Below are positions 16,419-24,863 of a stretch of DNA of 34,018 nt, piece after piece. The position numbers and the translations under genes are program-made. The notes under the pieces were generated by a model. It was not told where the DNA came from. It worked only from the letters and a program-made list of their open reading frames with translations, and searched no databases. Each line of letters begins with the position of its first letter. The stretch's first letter is position 1. Origin of the DNA: UBA5177 sp002413265 (GTDB lineage: Bacteria; Chloroflexota; UBA5177). Location of the stretch: assembly GCA_036752825.1 (NCBI GenBank), contig DAIORV010000011.1:1-34018 (forward strand). Reading direction: 5' to 3'.

Positions 16419-17207
16419 CTAAACTTCCACTTCGAAAAAGGTCTCCGCCATCTGAGCCGCTAAATCGCTGACAGACCAGGACCGCAGCACATATTGACCG
16501 GGCGTGAGCTTGCGGGTCGTAGTTCGGAACACGAAAGCCCCATGATTCGAGGACTTAGCCATGCCCAGCACCAGGGGAGTCGCCGTCCCAACCGTCTGGT
16601 AGGCGACAAGCGCCAGCTTGAAATTTGGGATGAAGTGGTGTCCGCGGATGACCAGAGACTCGCCGTTCGACACGACCGTGGTCGAAACCTCCAACGTGGC
16701 GTGCGACGCGACGTTGTACGTGGCCGACGCGACCTGCCTGCCGTTTATTTCGGCGACCAGAGAGTACGTTCCCGGGGCCGACATGGGGACCGTGTAGGAG
16801 ACGTCGATGTTCCCTCGAGGGCCCGTGTAAATCACCGTGTTGAGCTGCGACTTGTGGCCTTTTGGAGCCCAGACCATGTCGACCGGAACGCGTTTCGGAA
16901 GATTGCCACCGAGCAATCGCACGAAGCGGCTCACCGGAGGGCCGGATGATGGCTGCAAAAGAATGTATGGGTGCGGCGGCGGAACAAATGGGGTAGAGGT
17001 TGATCGCAGCGTGTGAGCCGTTGGAAGCGTCGGCGGCACCGTCACTCGAACCACGAAACCGACCTGACGAGTCGGCGTGGGCACGGCCGGGGGTCGCGAA
17101 ATGGTAGGAGTAGGCGACGCCGAAGCGAATGCCGAACAGCCGACCAGTCCTCCGAAAGCCATGCAGACCGCAGTTAGGAATCCGATACGTCGCGCGACTT
17201 CTCTCAC
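16419..17207 (-). CDS. Predicted surface lipoprotein with Ig-like domains, function unknown
   Basis: Not recognised as a characterised family. N-terminal lipoprotein signal: charged MREVARR, a hydrophobic segment, then lipobox LVGC with Cys24. A Pro/Thr-rich linker (about residues 30-85) follows. The rest looks like two beta-sandwich repeats: one with YTVPMSAPGTYSLVAEI, the second with VVSNGESLVIRGHHFIPNFKLALV, a wording typical of IPT/TIG- or Ig-like extracellular modules. 262 residues, GTG start. No catalytic motif is seen; predicted outside the cytoplasmic membrane. The pairing with hpt gives no clue to its role. Confidence 0.75.
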   Translation of the reverse strand: MREVARRIGFLTAVCMAFGGLVGCSAFASASPTPTISRPPAVPTPTRQVGFVVRVTVPPTLPTAHTLRSTSTPFVPPPHPYILLQPSSGPPVSRFVRLLGGNLPKRVPVDMVWAPKGHKSQLNTVIYTGPRGNIDVSYTVPMSAPGTYSLVAEINGRQVASATYNVASHATLEVSTTVVSNGESLVIRGHHFIPNFKLALVAYQTVGTATPLVLGMAKSSNHGAFVFRTTTRKLTPGQYVLRSWSVSDLAAQMAETFFEVEV

Positions 17208-17313
17208 CGCACCCCCATGCCGCTCTCGCCTTCAAGGATATACTGCGATTGGGCCGATGAACGCTTGGATTCCGGCCAATCTGGCCACTTAGCTTTCCTT
17301 CTACGAGGCGTGT

Positions 17314-18501
17314 ATGGATCTCGCAAAAAGGATGTCGAGGCTCGGAACCGAGACTGCCTTCGAGGTACTGGCACGTGCGCGAGGGCTCGAGCGGGAAGGT
17401 CGCGAGATTATCCATCTCGAGATCGGTGAACCTGATTTCGACACGCCTCGTAACGTCACGAATGCCGGAGTGCTCGCCCTTTCCGCGGGCGAAACTCACT
17501 ACACGCCTTCTGCCGGCATCGACGCGTTGCGAGAAGCGATCTCCGCCGACCAGTCCACGCGAAAGGGAATCCGGGCCGGCGTCGAGAACGTCGTTGTCAC
17601 GCCGGGTGGGAAGCCAATCATGTTCTTCGTGATGCTGGCATTGCTGGAAGAGGGGGATGAAGTCATCTATCCTGACCCCGGCTTTCCAATCTATGAGTCG
17701 ATGGTGGCGTTCCTCGGCGGCGTAAAGCGGCCGATTGGATTCATCGAAGAGGCTCGGTCCATTCGGTGGGATGTCGACTCTCTGCTGTCACAGATTGGAC
17801 CGCGAACAAAACTTTTGATTCTCAACACCCCGTCTAACCCCGTGGGGTGCACGGTCAGCTCTCACGATCTGGCTCGCATTGCGGCGGCCGCCGTCGAGCA
17901 CGACGTGTTCGTGCTTTCTGACGAAATATATAGCCGGATTCTCTACTCGGGAGACTTCGTCAGCATCGCGACCCTTGAAGGAATGGCTGATCGCACCTGC
18001 GTCTTGGACGGGTTCTCGAAGACCTTTGCCATGACCGGCTGGCGGCTAGGGTTTGGCGTGATGCCGGAATGGCTGGCTCCGCACATCGCCCGGCTCATGA
18101 CGAACTCCAATTCGTGCACAGCCGCTTTCACCCAGATAGCTGGGGTCGAGGCGTTGACCGGCCCGCAGGACTCCGTGGATGACATGGTCAGCGAATTCCG
18201 CCGCCGCCGCGACCTGGTGGTGGCGGCGTTGAATGAGATGCCGTGCGTGAGGGCCAGCACGCCTGACGGCGCCTTTTACGCGTTTCCAAATATTCAGGGA
18301 ACGGGCATGGCCTCCAGAGAAGCTGCCGACTACTTTCTCTACGAGGCAGGAGTTGCGTTGCTTTCGGGCACGGCGTTCGGCGCCAACGGGGAGGGTTACC
18401 TTCGGCTGTCCTACGCAAATTCGTATGAGAATCTGGAACGAGCGCTTCAAAAGATGGACACAGCCCTGAAAGCTCGCGAGGTCTCGCTACCCCGCGGCTA
18501 A
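17314..18501 (+). CDS. Class I/II pyridoxal-phosphate aminotransferase (aspartate aminotransferase-like)
   Basis: A fold-type I aminotransferase. Features: HLEIGEPDFDTPRNV near residue 35, YTPSAGIDALREAI, PDPGFPIYESM, LNTPSNPVGCT, LSDEIYSRILY, GFSKTFAMTGWRLGFG with PLP Lys236, and LRLSYANSYENLERAL binding the substrate carboxylate. 395 residues, subgroup I-gamma size. ATG start with GAGG 6-7 nt upstream. A TATACT box at 17239-17244 could be its promoter. Substrate (aspartate, or a broader set of amino acids) cannot be fixed from sequence. Divergent from the lipoprotein gene. Confidence 0.9.
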   Translation: MDLAKRMSRLGTETAFEVLARARGLEREGREIIHLEIGEPDFDTPRNVTNAGVLALSAGETHYTPSAGIDALREAISADQSTRKGIRAGVENVVVTPGGKPIMFFVMLALLEEGDEVIYPDPGFPIYESMVAFLGGVKRPIGFIEEARSIRWDVDSLLSQIGPRTKLLILNTPSNPVGCTVSSHDLARIAAAAVEHDVFVLSDEIYSRILYSGDFVSIATLEGMADRTCVLDGFSKTFAMTGWRLGFGVMPEWLAPHIARLMTNSNSCTAAFTQIAGVEALTGPQDSVDDMVSEFRRRRDLVVAALNEMPCVRASTPDGAFYAFPNIQGTGMASREAADYFLYEAGVALLSGTAFGANGEGYLRLSYANSYENLERALQKMDTALKAREVSLPRG

Positions 18502-18510
18502 AGGGTCTCC

Positions 18511-19488
18511 CTAGTCCAGTACCTCGGGGTTCACCAACGACGGTGGCCGCCGGCCGTCCAGAGCTGCAATCACGTTCTCGGCAGCCATGGTTGCCATGCG
18601 AGTTCGTGTTGTGGTCGAAGCCGACGCAATGTGCGGTGTAAGCAGTACGTTGTCGACCTCCAACAAACCCGGATGAACTTTTGGCTCCTCCTCGAACACG
18701 TCGAGAGCGGCGCCACGAATTACATTGGACTTGAGCGCGCTTGCCAGCGCGGCTTCGTCCACGACCGGTCCGCGGGAAGTATTGATCAGGTACGCGGTAG
18801 GCTTCATAGCGCTCAATTGCCGGGCACCGATCAGGTGATGTGTCTCAGGCAGGAGCGGCGTATGCACTGACACAAAGTCGCTCTCTGCAAGCAGGGTGTC
18901 GAGGTCTACTCTGGTGGCGCCCAGCTCGTCGGCTACCGGCGACGACTGGATGACTGGGTCATAGAACAGCAGCCGCATGTCGAATCCCGTGGCCCTTTTC
19001 GCCAGAGCCTGTCCAATTCGGCCGAACCCTACGATGCCCAGTGTCTTCCCGTAGACATCCTCTCCAAGCATCATCATGATGCCCCAGCCCTTAAATTTCC
19101 CGGCCTTCAGAAATTCCTGGCCTTCCGCGGTCCTACGGGCAATGCCCATCAGTAGCGCCCACGCGAAGTCCGCGGTAGTGTCGGTGAGAACTCCGGGGGT
19201 ATTGCTGATCATGATGCCGTTCTCGGTGGCGGCCGGAACGTCTATGTTGTCGTAGCCGACCGCCACATTGGCAACAATCTTCAGGGAGCCTCTGCCCGCC
19301 TCAAGCACCTCTCGGTCGACTCGATCGGTCAGAAGCGTGACTAAGGCTTCAACCGATCCCGCCCGCTGCACGACCTCCTCATGAGACAGGGGAGCATCGA
19401 CCTCGTTTACCTCGACGTCGAGATGCTCGTGCAGCAAGTCGATGCCGGGCTGCGGAATAACCCGTGTGACGTACGCGCGTCGTGCCAC
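18511..19488 (-). CDS. D-2-hydroxyacid dehydrogenase (glyoxylate/hydroxypyruvate reductase-like)
   Basis: An NAD(P)-dependent D-isomer 2-hydroxyacid dehydrogenase, closest in pattern to glycerate dehydrogenase/glyoxylate reductase. Substrate domain motif NVAVGYDNIDVPAATENGI; nucleotide motif LGIVGFGRIGQALAKR (Gly154-Gly159); catalytic Arg239 in NTSRGPVVDE, Glu268 in DVFEEEP and His286 in LTPHIAS. GTG 19488 has AGGAGG 7 nt upstream and fits the family length (325 residues); the frame stays open upstream only as intergenic DNA. Convergent with the aminotransferase (9 nt apart) and divergent from the PBP gene. PGDH is less likely because no ACT domain follows. Confidence 0.9.
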   Translation of the reverse strand: MARRAYVTRVIPQPGIDLLHEHLDVEVNEVDAPLSHEEVVQRAGSVEALVTLLTDRVDREVLEAGRGSLKIVANVAVGYDNIDVPAATENGIMISNTPGVLTDTTADFAWALLMGIARRTAEGQEFLKAGKFKGWGIMMMLGEDVYGKTLGIVGFGRIGQALAKRATGFDMRLLFYDPVIQSSPVADELGATRVDLDTLLAESDFVSVHTPLLPETHHLIGARQLSAMKPTAYLINTSRGPVVDEAALASALKSNVIRGAALDVFEEEPKVHPGLLEVDNVLLTPHIASASTTTRTRMATMAAENVIAALDGRRPPSLVNPEVLD

Positions 19489-19577
19489 TGCAAAACCTCC
19501 TGAATAGGGCGGTGTCAACACCATTTTACGCAGCCATTTTTCCCGGCGGGCCTGCGTTCCCCTCACGCGCGCATAGC

Positions 19578-19586
19578 TGGCATACT
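19578..19586 (+). promoter_or_regulatory. Extended -10 abutting the PBP start
   Basis: TGG-CATACT ends 8 nt before the ATG at 19595, which would leave a 1-3 nt leader. There is no ribosome site before this ATG. Confidence 0.45.
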
Positions 19587-19594
19587 GTACGGAC

Positions 19595-22114
19595 ATGTCT
19601 TCACGTGCTCTGCGCAGACGCGCGACATATCGCGCGCTCAATAATCACAAGCGGTACCGGTCGCATCCTTATCTCCGCTTCCTGGTCGTCCTGCTGGTCC
19701 TCTTCACGATGGTTACGTCGGGGGCAAGTGCGGCCACCATCTTCTTTTATGGCGAGAGCCTCCCGTCGCTGAGCAACTTCAAGAATCACTTTCAGTTCCA
19801 GAACACACATTTCTACGCCGCGAACGGCGCGTTGCTCTACGACATGGCCAATCTATCGAAATCGAGCTCCGGTCGGAGAGTCGTCGAGCCGCTCATTTCG
19901 GCGGGTCACCATACTGCGTACTACCAGGCGAACAAAGACGACTGGCTGGTCGGTCCCGCCCCGCCTGGACGCCAATGCGACAGGATTTGCGGTATTCCTA
20001 AGATCCTTCAGGACGCAACCGTCGCGACCGAAGACGCGACCTTTTACAGCAATCTGGGCTTTGATCCCCTCAGCATCCTGCGGGCAGCCTACGACAATGT
20101 TGCGAAGGGCCACATCGTCTCGGGCGCCAGCACGATCACGCAGCAGCTGGTTCGTTCCTACCTGCTGACAACGAAGAACCAGTCGTTCACACGAAAGACC
20201 GAAGAGATCATTCTTGCGGCTGAGCTCACCCAGAAGTACCCAAAGACCAAGATCCTCTATTACTACCTGAACAGTGTCCCCTATGGGAACCAGACCTATG
20301 GGGCGCAGGCAGCTGCCAAGACCTACTTCCACAAGAACGTGTGGAAGCTGGATCTAGCGGAGTCTGCTCTGCTGGCCGGTCTTCCCGAAGCGCCATCGAT
20401 CTACAACCCGGTCGACAACCTCCCGGCAGCCAAGGAACGCATGAGGTACGTCCTGCACTTGATGTACATCCACGGCTACCTCCATGATCCCCAGGGCCTG
20501 GGCGAGGACGGAGTCATCAATTCCATCATGGCCTCTCCTGAGGTCACGAGCTGGAAGTTTTATCCGCCGCAGACTCACATGAAGTTTCCGCATTTCGTTC
20601 AGTACGCGCTCACCGAGCTGCAAGGGATCAAGCAGCTCACCGGTAAGATCTACAGCGGCCTGGACGTCTACACGACGCTCGATCCTGCGCTGCAAATAGC
20701 CGCCCAGAACACAGTCTCGGGGCAGATTTCTCAGCTTGGCCCTTACCACGTGACCGACGGAGCCCTGGTATCCATGGACCTGAGGCACAGCTGCTACGGC
20801 TGTATTCGCGCGATGGTTGGAAGCGCCGATTACTACAACGCTTCGATCAGCGGTCAGACCAATATGGCTGACAGTCCACGCCAGCCGGGCTCATCTTTCA
20901 AGCCGTTCAACTACGTGTACGGCTTCGAGCACGGCCTCGGTCCGGCAACCATGGTCTGGGACAGCCCGCTGAGCATCCCCGACGTGGGGAATCCCGCAGA
21001 CGGTGGGGTCTACGCACCTACCGACTACGACAGGACGACGCACGGAGACGTGAGCTTGAGAATCGCCCTGCAGAATTCACTCAACATTCCGGCGGTCAGG
21101 GTCGAACAGTACAACGCAAGCTGCAGCGATGGCTGTGGAGGCAGCGTCAGAAACTCAGTCGCCAAGCAAGCCATGCGGCAGGGGATAACGGACCTCATGT
21201 CCGACAATCCCACGTGCTGTGGCTGGTCGCTGACCCTCGGCGGACTTTCGCGCGGGGTGCGCCTCGTGCAGGAAACGGCCGCGTATGGCGCGTTTGCCAC
21301 GCCGAACGGCAACACTGTGCCCCCCATCGCCATTTCGAAGGTCTATGACCACAGCACGCACCAGCTCCTGTATGACGCCTCCAGAGACGGTCCGAGGCCG
21401 CAGCAAGCGTTCCCGGCTCCTACGGGCGGATCGCCGGGCGCCTACGGATACGAGATGACGAACGTGCTGTCCGACGACGCGTCACGGTGCGTGCCTCAGG
21501 TTTGTGAGTTCGGCCAGGGAAGCTTCCTCAATCTCGGACGTCCCGCAGCTGCAAAGACGGGAACTACCAACGCATTCACGGACAACTGGACCGTGGGCTA
21601 CACCCCAGACATCGTCACCGGTGTCTGGGTGGGAAACGCCGACAACAGCCAAATGCAGGGCACCACCGGCATAACCGGCGCCGCGCCCATCTGGCACGAT
21701 TTCATGCTAAAAGCGTTCACAATCCTCGGACTCGCTCCGAAGGCGTTCACGCAGCCAAGTGGGGTGTCCTTCGGCTACTCCTGCCGTTTGCCAGGCGCTT
21801 ATGGAACGTACTCGACATTCGCCTCGGACATCTACGTGAACGAGATCCCCCTCTGCTCGGTGCCGAACGCTGACGGCTCGGCTCCTCCGGCCTACCAACC
21901 GCCTCCGTTGCAGACCGGCCCGACTGCTCCTGCAGCGCCGCTAGCGACATCGGCAGCTACGGTGCCACCAGCCGCCCAAGCGACGAAGGCCCTGGCGCCG
22001 GCGGCTCCAACCCAGCCCGCGGCTCCGCCGGTGACGCAGCCTACCCAAACGGTTCAGGCTCCTTCTACGGCGCCACCCGCACAGCCCCCTGCAGCTGTTC
22101 AGCCGACCCCGTAA
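19595..22114 (+). CDS. Class A penicillin-binding protein (bifunctional transglycosylase/transpeptidase)
   Basis: Builds and crosslinks peptidoglycan outside the membrane. One N-terminal membrane anchor (about residues 28-51). Transglycosylase domain (GT51): ATEDATFYSNLGFDP with catalytic Glu146 and GASTITQQLVR. Transpeptidase: SSFK (Ser433-Lys436), SLN (495-497), KTGTT (Lys654). The end, from about residue 755, is a Pro/Ala/Thr-rich tail, likely disordered or wall-spanning. 839 residues. Twelve cysteines, all in the outer part, mostly in close pairs, suggest disulfides. Probably transcribed as a leaderless mRNA. Confidence 0.95.
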   Translation: MSSRALRRRATYRALNNHKRYRSHPYLRFLVVLLVLFTMVTSGASAATIFFYGESLPSLSNFKNHFQFQNTHFYAANGALLYDMANLSKSSSGRRVVEPLISAGHHTAYYQANKDDWLVGPAPPGRQCDRICGIPKILQDATVATEDATFYSNLGFDPLSILRAAYDNVAKGHIVSGASTITQQLVRSYLLTTKNQSFTRKTEEIILAAELTQKYPKTKILYYYLNSVPYGNQTYGAQAAAKTYFHKNVWKLDLAESALLAGLPEAPSIYNPVDNLPAAKERMRYVLHLMYIHGYLHDPQGLGEDGVINSIMASPEVTSWKFYPPQTHMKFPHFVQYALTELQGIKQLTGKIYSGLDVYTTLDPALQIAAQNTVSGQISQLGPYHVTDGALVSMDLRHSCYGCIRAMVGSADYYNASISGQTNMADSPRQPGSSFKPFNYVYGFEHGLGPATMVWDSPLSIPDVGNPADGGVYAPTDYDRTTHGDVSLRIALQNSLNIPAVRVEQYNASCSDGCGGSVRNSVAKQAMRQGITDLMSDNPTCCGWSLTLGGLSRGVRLVQETAAYGAFATPNGNTVPPIAISKVYDHSTHQLLYDASRDGPRPQQAFPAPTGGSPGAYGYEMTNVLSDDASRCVPQVCEFGQGSFLNLGRPAAAKTGTTNAFTDNWTVGYTPDIVTGVWVGNADNSQMQGTTGITGAAPIWHDFMLKAFTILGLAPKAFTQPSGVSFGYSCRLPGAYGTYSTFASDIYVNEIPLCSVPNADGSAPPAYQPPPLQTGPTAPAAPLATSAATVPPAAQATKALAPAAPTQPAAPPVTQPTQTVQAPSTAPPAQPPAAVQPTP

Positions 22115-22185
22115 CTCGCGTTTCCGCTACCAGGACGTCGGCCCACAGTATTGGTCTGTCCCAGGGAAACTTGGGAGACTTACCC

Positions 22186-22285
22186 GGGAGTGCGGCTTCT
22201 CCGGTGAGGGGCGCCGTCTTCAAAACGGTTGTGAGGGCGCACCTATGCGTTCTCAGGTGGGTTCGACTCCCATGCACTCCCGCCA
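22186..22285 (+). tRNA. selC: tRNA-Sec (anticodon UCA)
   Basis: Selenocysteine tRNA, which reads UGA during Sec insertion. Acceptor arms GGGAGTGC (22186-22193) and GCACTCCC (22274-22281) form 8 bp, with discriminator G and encoded CCA (22283-22285). D stem CTTCTC/GAGGGG is 6 bp with a 4-nt CGGT loop. The anticodon stem GCCGT/ACGGT encloses CTTCAAA, so the anticodon is TCA at 22220-22222. A long variable arm (GAGGGCGCA..TGCGTTCTC) and T loop TTCGACT follow. The 8-bp acceptor and 6-bp D stem are diagnostic for bacterial tRNA-Sec and exclude a suppressor tRNA-Ser. Confidence 0.97.
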
Positions 22286-22569
22286 TCCTCTCCAGCCGGC
22301 GCTGACTGGGCCTTGAAGTCACGCTCAGCTTGCGCGAATATGGCCGAGCGACGCAGGCGCCACTCGGCGAGCTTTCCGAGCAGGACGGTGAGCTCACGAC
22401 CGAAGTGCTCGCGCAAGGCCTCCTCGGTCTCTCCGTGCTCCACGGCCTCGAGATTCAACATCACGCCTCGAAGCCGATGCATGTCGGCAAGAACGATGTG
22501 ATAGATCGCTCGTTCTCTTCGGTCGCCTGGAATTGCCACAGCTTGACTCCACTCCCACCGGTACTCCAC
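22243..22569 (-). CDS. Hypothetical small protein, 3' end antisense to tRNA-Sec
   Basis: Not recognised. A 108-codon frame with protein-like composition and amphipathic helices (for example LREHFGRELTVLLGKLAEW); no signal, no known motif. The last 14 codons are antisense to the variable and T arms of tRNA-Sec, so the true end, or the gene itself, is doubtful. GTG 22569 has GGAG directly against it; GTG 22539 has GGAG 7 nt upstream and is a better start (98 residues). An overlapping plus-strand frame looks less natural. Confidence 0.4.
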   Translation of the reverse strand: MEYRWEWSQAVAIPGDRRERAIYHIVLADMHRLRGVMLNLEAVEHGETEEALREHFGRELTVLLGKLAEWRLRRSAIFAQAERDFKAQSAPAGEDGGSAWESNPPENA

Positions 22570-22651
22570 CTCCAGAGTCTCACGCGGGTGTGGCGGGAAG
22601 CAGGCTGAGGATCAACTGCAGGCTCCCAGGCCACTTCGCGGCGATCACCCG

Positions 22652-22680
22652 TTGACGCCGAGCTTCTTGCTGCCTATACT
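22652..22680 (+). promoter_or_regulatory. Strong sigma70-type promoter, leaderless placement
   Basis: TTGACG (22652-22657), 17-nt spacer, TATACT (22675-22680). The ATG of the next gene begins 9 nt after the -10 box and no ribosome site is present, so the mRNA should begin at or within 3 nt of the start codon. Confidence 0.75.
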
Positions 22681-22689
22681 GACGCTCAA

Positions 22690-23241
22690 ATGCGTAAGAA
22701 CCCCCGCATCAGAAAAGATCCATCGCTGCTCAGGTTATTGAGCGCCGGAATCGTCTTCGTGCTGATCGCCTCGGTCGTTGGTGTCGGTCTGCCAATCTCG
22801 GCTCAGGCCGGACGGGCCCATCAGGACTTTCCGCCAAAGCCTGGAGCAACTCCGATCATCATCACCCTTCCCAATCTCAACCCGACAACGACGCCTGCCA
22901 ACCCTCCGGCTCCGCCGACTTCACCCTCACCTCCGCGCAAGGTCGCAAATAAGCACCCGAAACATTCGGCCGATGCTTCGATCGGGGTTGCAACGCGTGA
23001 CTCCTACGTCCGCGAGTTGCTGGCCCGTTTACGTCATCGTGCGGGAGTTTCGAGTGCATGGAAGGGCGTTGCGAACGGCAGGGTCACCTCATTCGCTTTA
23101 CTCTCCCCCCAAACGGTGTCCGGGAGGTGGCTCGCGCTGGGGAGGATCCCGTACGGCGCAACGTACTCGCACGTGAAGACCATCAAGGCTTACGTGAGCA
23201 TGGCGCGACGTACCGTCGAGGAGCTTCAGCCGGGCCGCTGA
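22690..23241 (+). CDS. Secreted or membrane-anchored proline-rich protein, function unknown
   Basis: Not recognised. 183 residues: a basic N-terminus (MRKNPRIRKDPS), a hydrophobic segment (about residues 17-37) ending in ISAQAGRA, which looks like a signal peptide with an AxA-type cleavage site, then a Pro/Thr-rich linker (about 47-88) and a basic C-terminal domain of ~90 residues without cysteines. No catalytic motif. It has its own strong promoter and is convergent with the GT39-type gene (11 nt apart). Confidence 0.7.
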   Translation: MRKNPRIRKDPSLLRLLSAGIVFVLIASVVGVGLPISAQAGRAHQDFPPKPGATPIIITLPNLNPTTTPANPPAPPTSPSPPRKVANKHPKHSADASIGVATRDSYVRELLARLRHRAGVSSAWKGVANGRVTSFALLSPQTVSGRWLALGRIPYGATYSHVKTIKAYVSMARRTVEELQPGR

Positions 23242-23252
23242 TTCCATCGAGT

Positions 23253-24857
23253 CTAGGTCACGACATCCCGGTTGCATCGCGGAATGTGGCTGGCAGCCCT
23301 GAGGTGAGCCGGAAAGCGAATCGTCTTCAGATCGTAGATCCAGACTCGATCCTGGTGCGAAGTGAAGGCCGGGGCGTGGGTGTTCTCTGAGGCGATCAAG
23401 TCCTCCCACAGGTCAAGTGGACCAGTAACCGCAAGATTTTTTACGAGATTGGCCCGAGAGCGAGTGAAGTCGCTCACGGGAGTGCTGTGCCGCTCGATGA
23501 CGGCGTAACGAAAGCCGGATTGGACAAACGCTTTCAGCAGGCTGAGGGTTCGCGGCAGTGCAGGCGAGTCACAGTTCGCCCCACTCCCGCGAAAGTAGAA
23601 GGTCATGTCTTCGGTGGACGTCAATATTCGCGATGCTCCGCGTAGCTCGACATAACGTGCTGCAGAAGCAAAACCCGATCTCTCTGCCGTCAACCTCCAG
23701 CTCATGAAGCATCCGGTGGCGACGGAAGCAAGAACCAAGGTCACCGCAACGGTTTTTCTGACCTCAGCCGAGCGGAAAGACTGGACCGCTTCCGTCAGCC
23801 CGGCGGCCGCAACGATGGAAATGAAGGGGAGAGCAGCTTCAAGGTTTCGAGGAACTATGAAGGGGGCGAATATGTAGACCAGATACGGCAGGGCGACAGG
23901 CGCCCAGGCAACCGCCCACGGGACGGTCCGTTTTCTGATCGCTGCCCACAAGCCCAGGATAGTCAGGAGAGCTACGAACGGTCCTTCCCGCACGCCAAAC
24001 CATTCGAGATAGGGTAGCGGCGAGAAGTTGAAGGACGACTGTTTTCCCTGGTGCAGCTGGTAGATCGCCTCTGCTAGGTAAGAAGACTTTTTGCCGCTGA
24101 GCTCGTTTTGAAACAGAACTGCACCGTGGGCCTGAGCGATCGAACCCGCGATTTCCCAAACGATGGGAAAGGCGAGGATCCCGACTACCCAGACTCCAAC
24201 GTGCGAGGCCGTGGCGCGGGGGTCGTGCCGTTTGAGCAGCGGGTAGATGTCGAGAAGCACGAAGGCAGAGATGTACGGCAGAAGCCGGTAATTGATCGTT
24301 AAGCCTGCTCCGAAGACCACCGCACTTCCCAGCACACGCCGGGTCGGAGCCGCGAGAGAGGTCTGAAAGGCTCTGGGCAGCCAGACAACCACGCCAAGCA
24401 ACAAGAACAGGCATCCGTCGCTTTCGGACAGGGCAGAGCGCGCATAGATGATTTCGTATTCGGAGACCGCCAGCAGAGCGGAAGCGAAGAGGGCAACGTC
24501 GGGAGAAAAGAGGCGCCGGGCGATGACATAGGTGAGCGCCACAACTGAGAGACTTGCCAGTCCATCGACGAAGAGGGGCACCCAGTCGTGAACGCCAAAG
24601 AGAAGATAGGCGAGGCCAAAGATCAGTGCGTGAGTAGGTTTTGCAGTGCCTACAGATTTACCTGCCAAGAGACTTGCGTGGGCGCTGACGGCGTGCAGAA
24701 TGACCGCTTGCATTCTGATGCCCTCCATAGCGAACTTGGCCTCGTCCCAGTAGATGAGACCGCGCGCCTGTAGATTCCAAAAGCGGAGGATCGCGGCAGT
24801 CGCCAGAACCGCGAGTAGAGGTAGCGTGTGCAGCACCGGACTTATCTGTCGGCGCAC
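23253..24857 (-). CDS. GT39-type membrane glycosyltransferase (ArnT/PMT-like)
   Basis: A polytopic membrane protein of 534 residues with many hydrophobic segments and the acidic pair YWDEAKFA (Asp38-Glu39) after the first helix, as in GT39/ArnT-type enzymes that use polyprenyl-phosphate sugars outside the membrane. The last ~130 residues are a soluble domain with RILTSTEDMTFYF. GTG start 6 nt after the GT2 stop. The neighbouring GT2 is a dolichol-phosphate-mannose-synthase-like enzyme that would make the polyprenyl-phosphate sugar donor, a common pairing. Acceptor unknown. Confidence 0.8.
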   Translation of the reverse strand: MRRQISPVLHTLPLLAVLATAAILRFWNLQARGLIYWDEAKFAMEGIRMQAVILHAVSAHASLLAGKSVGTAKPTHALIFGLAYLLFGVHDWVPLFVDGLASLSVVALTYVIARRLFSPDVALFASALLAVSEYEIIYARSALSESDGCLFLLLGVVVWLPRAFQTSLAAPTRRVLGSAVVFGAGLTINYRLLPYISAFVLLDIYPLLKRHDPRATASHVGVWVVGILAFPIVWEIAGSIAQAHGAVLFQNELSGKKSSYLAEAIYQLHQGKQSSFNFSPLPYLEWFGVREGPFVALLTILGLWAAIRKRTVPWAVAWAPVALPYLVYIFAPFIVPRNLEAALPFISIVAAAGLTEAVQSFRSAEVRKTVAVTLVLASVATGCFMSWRLTAERSGFASAARYVELRGASRILTSTEDMTFYFRGSGANCDSPALPRTLSLLKAFVQSGFRYAVIERHSTPVSDFTRSRANLVKNLAVTGPLDLWEDLIASENTHAPAFTSHQDRVWIYDLKTIRFPAHLRAASHIPRCNRDVVT

Positions 24858-24863
24858 GCCGTC

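Noticed and set aside
22153..22179. Short hairpin (TCCCA/TGGGA plus GTC/GAC) between the PBP gene and tRNA-Sec
   Set aside because: The stem is bulged and short, and no T-tract follows; not convincing as a terminator.
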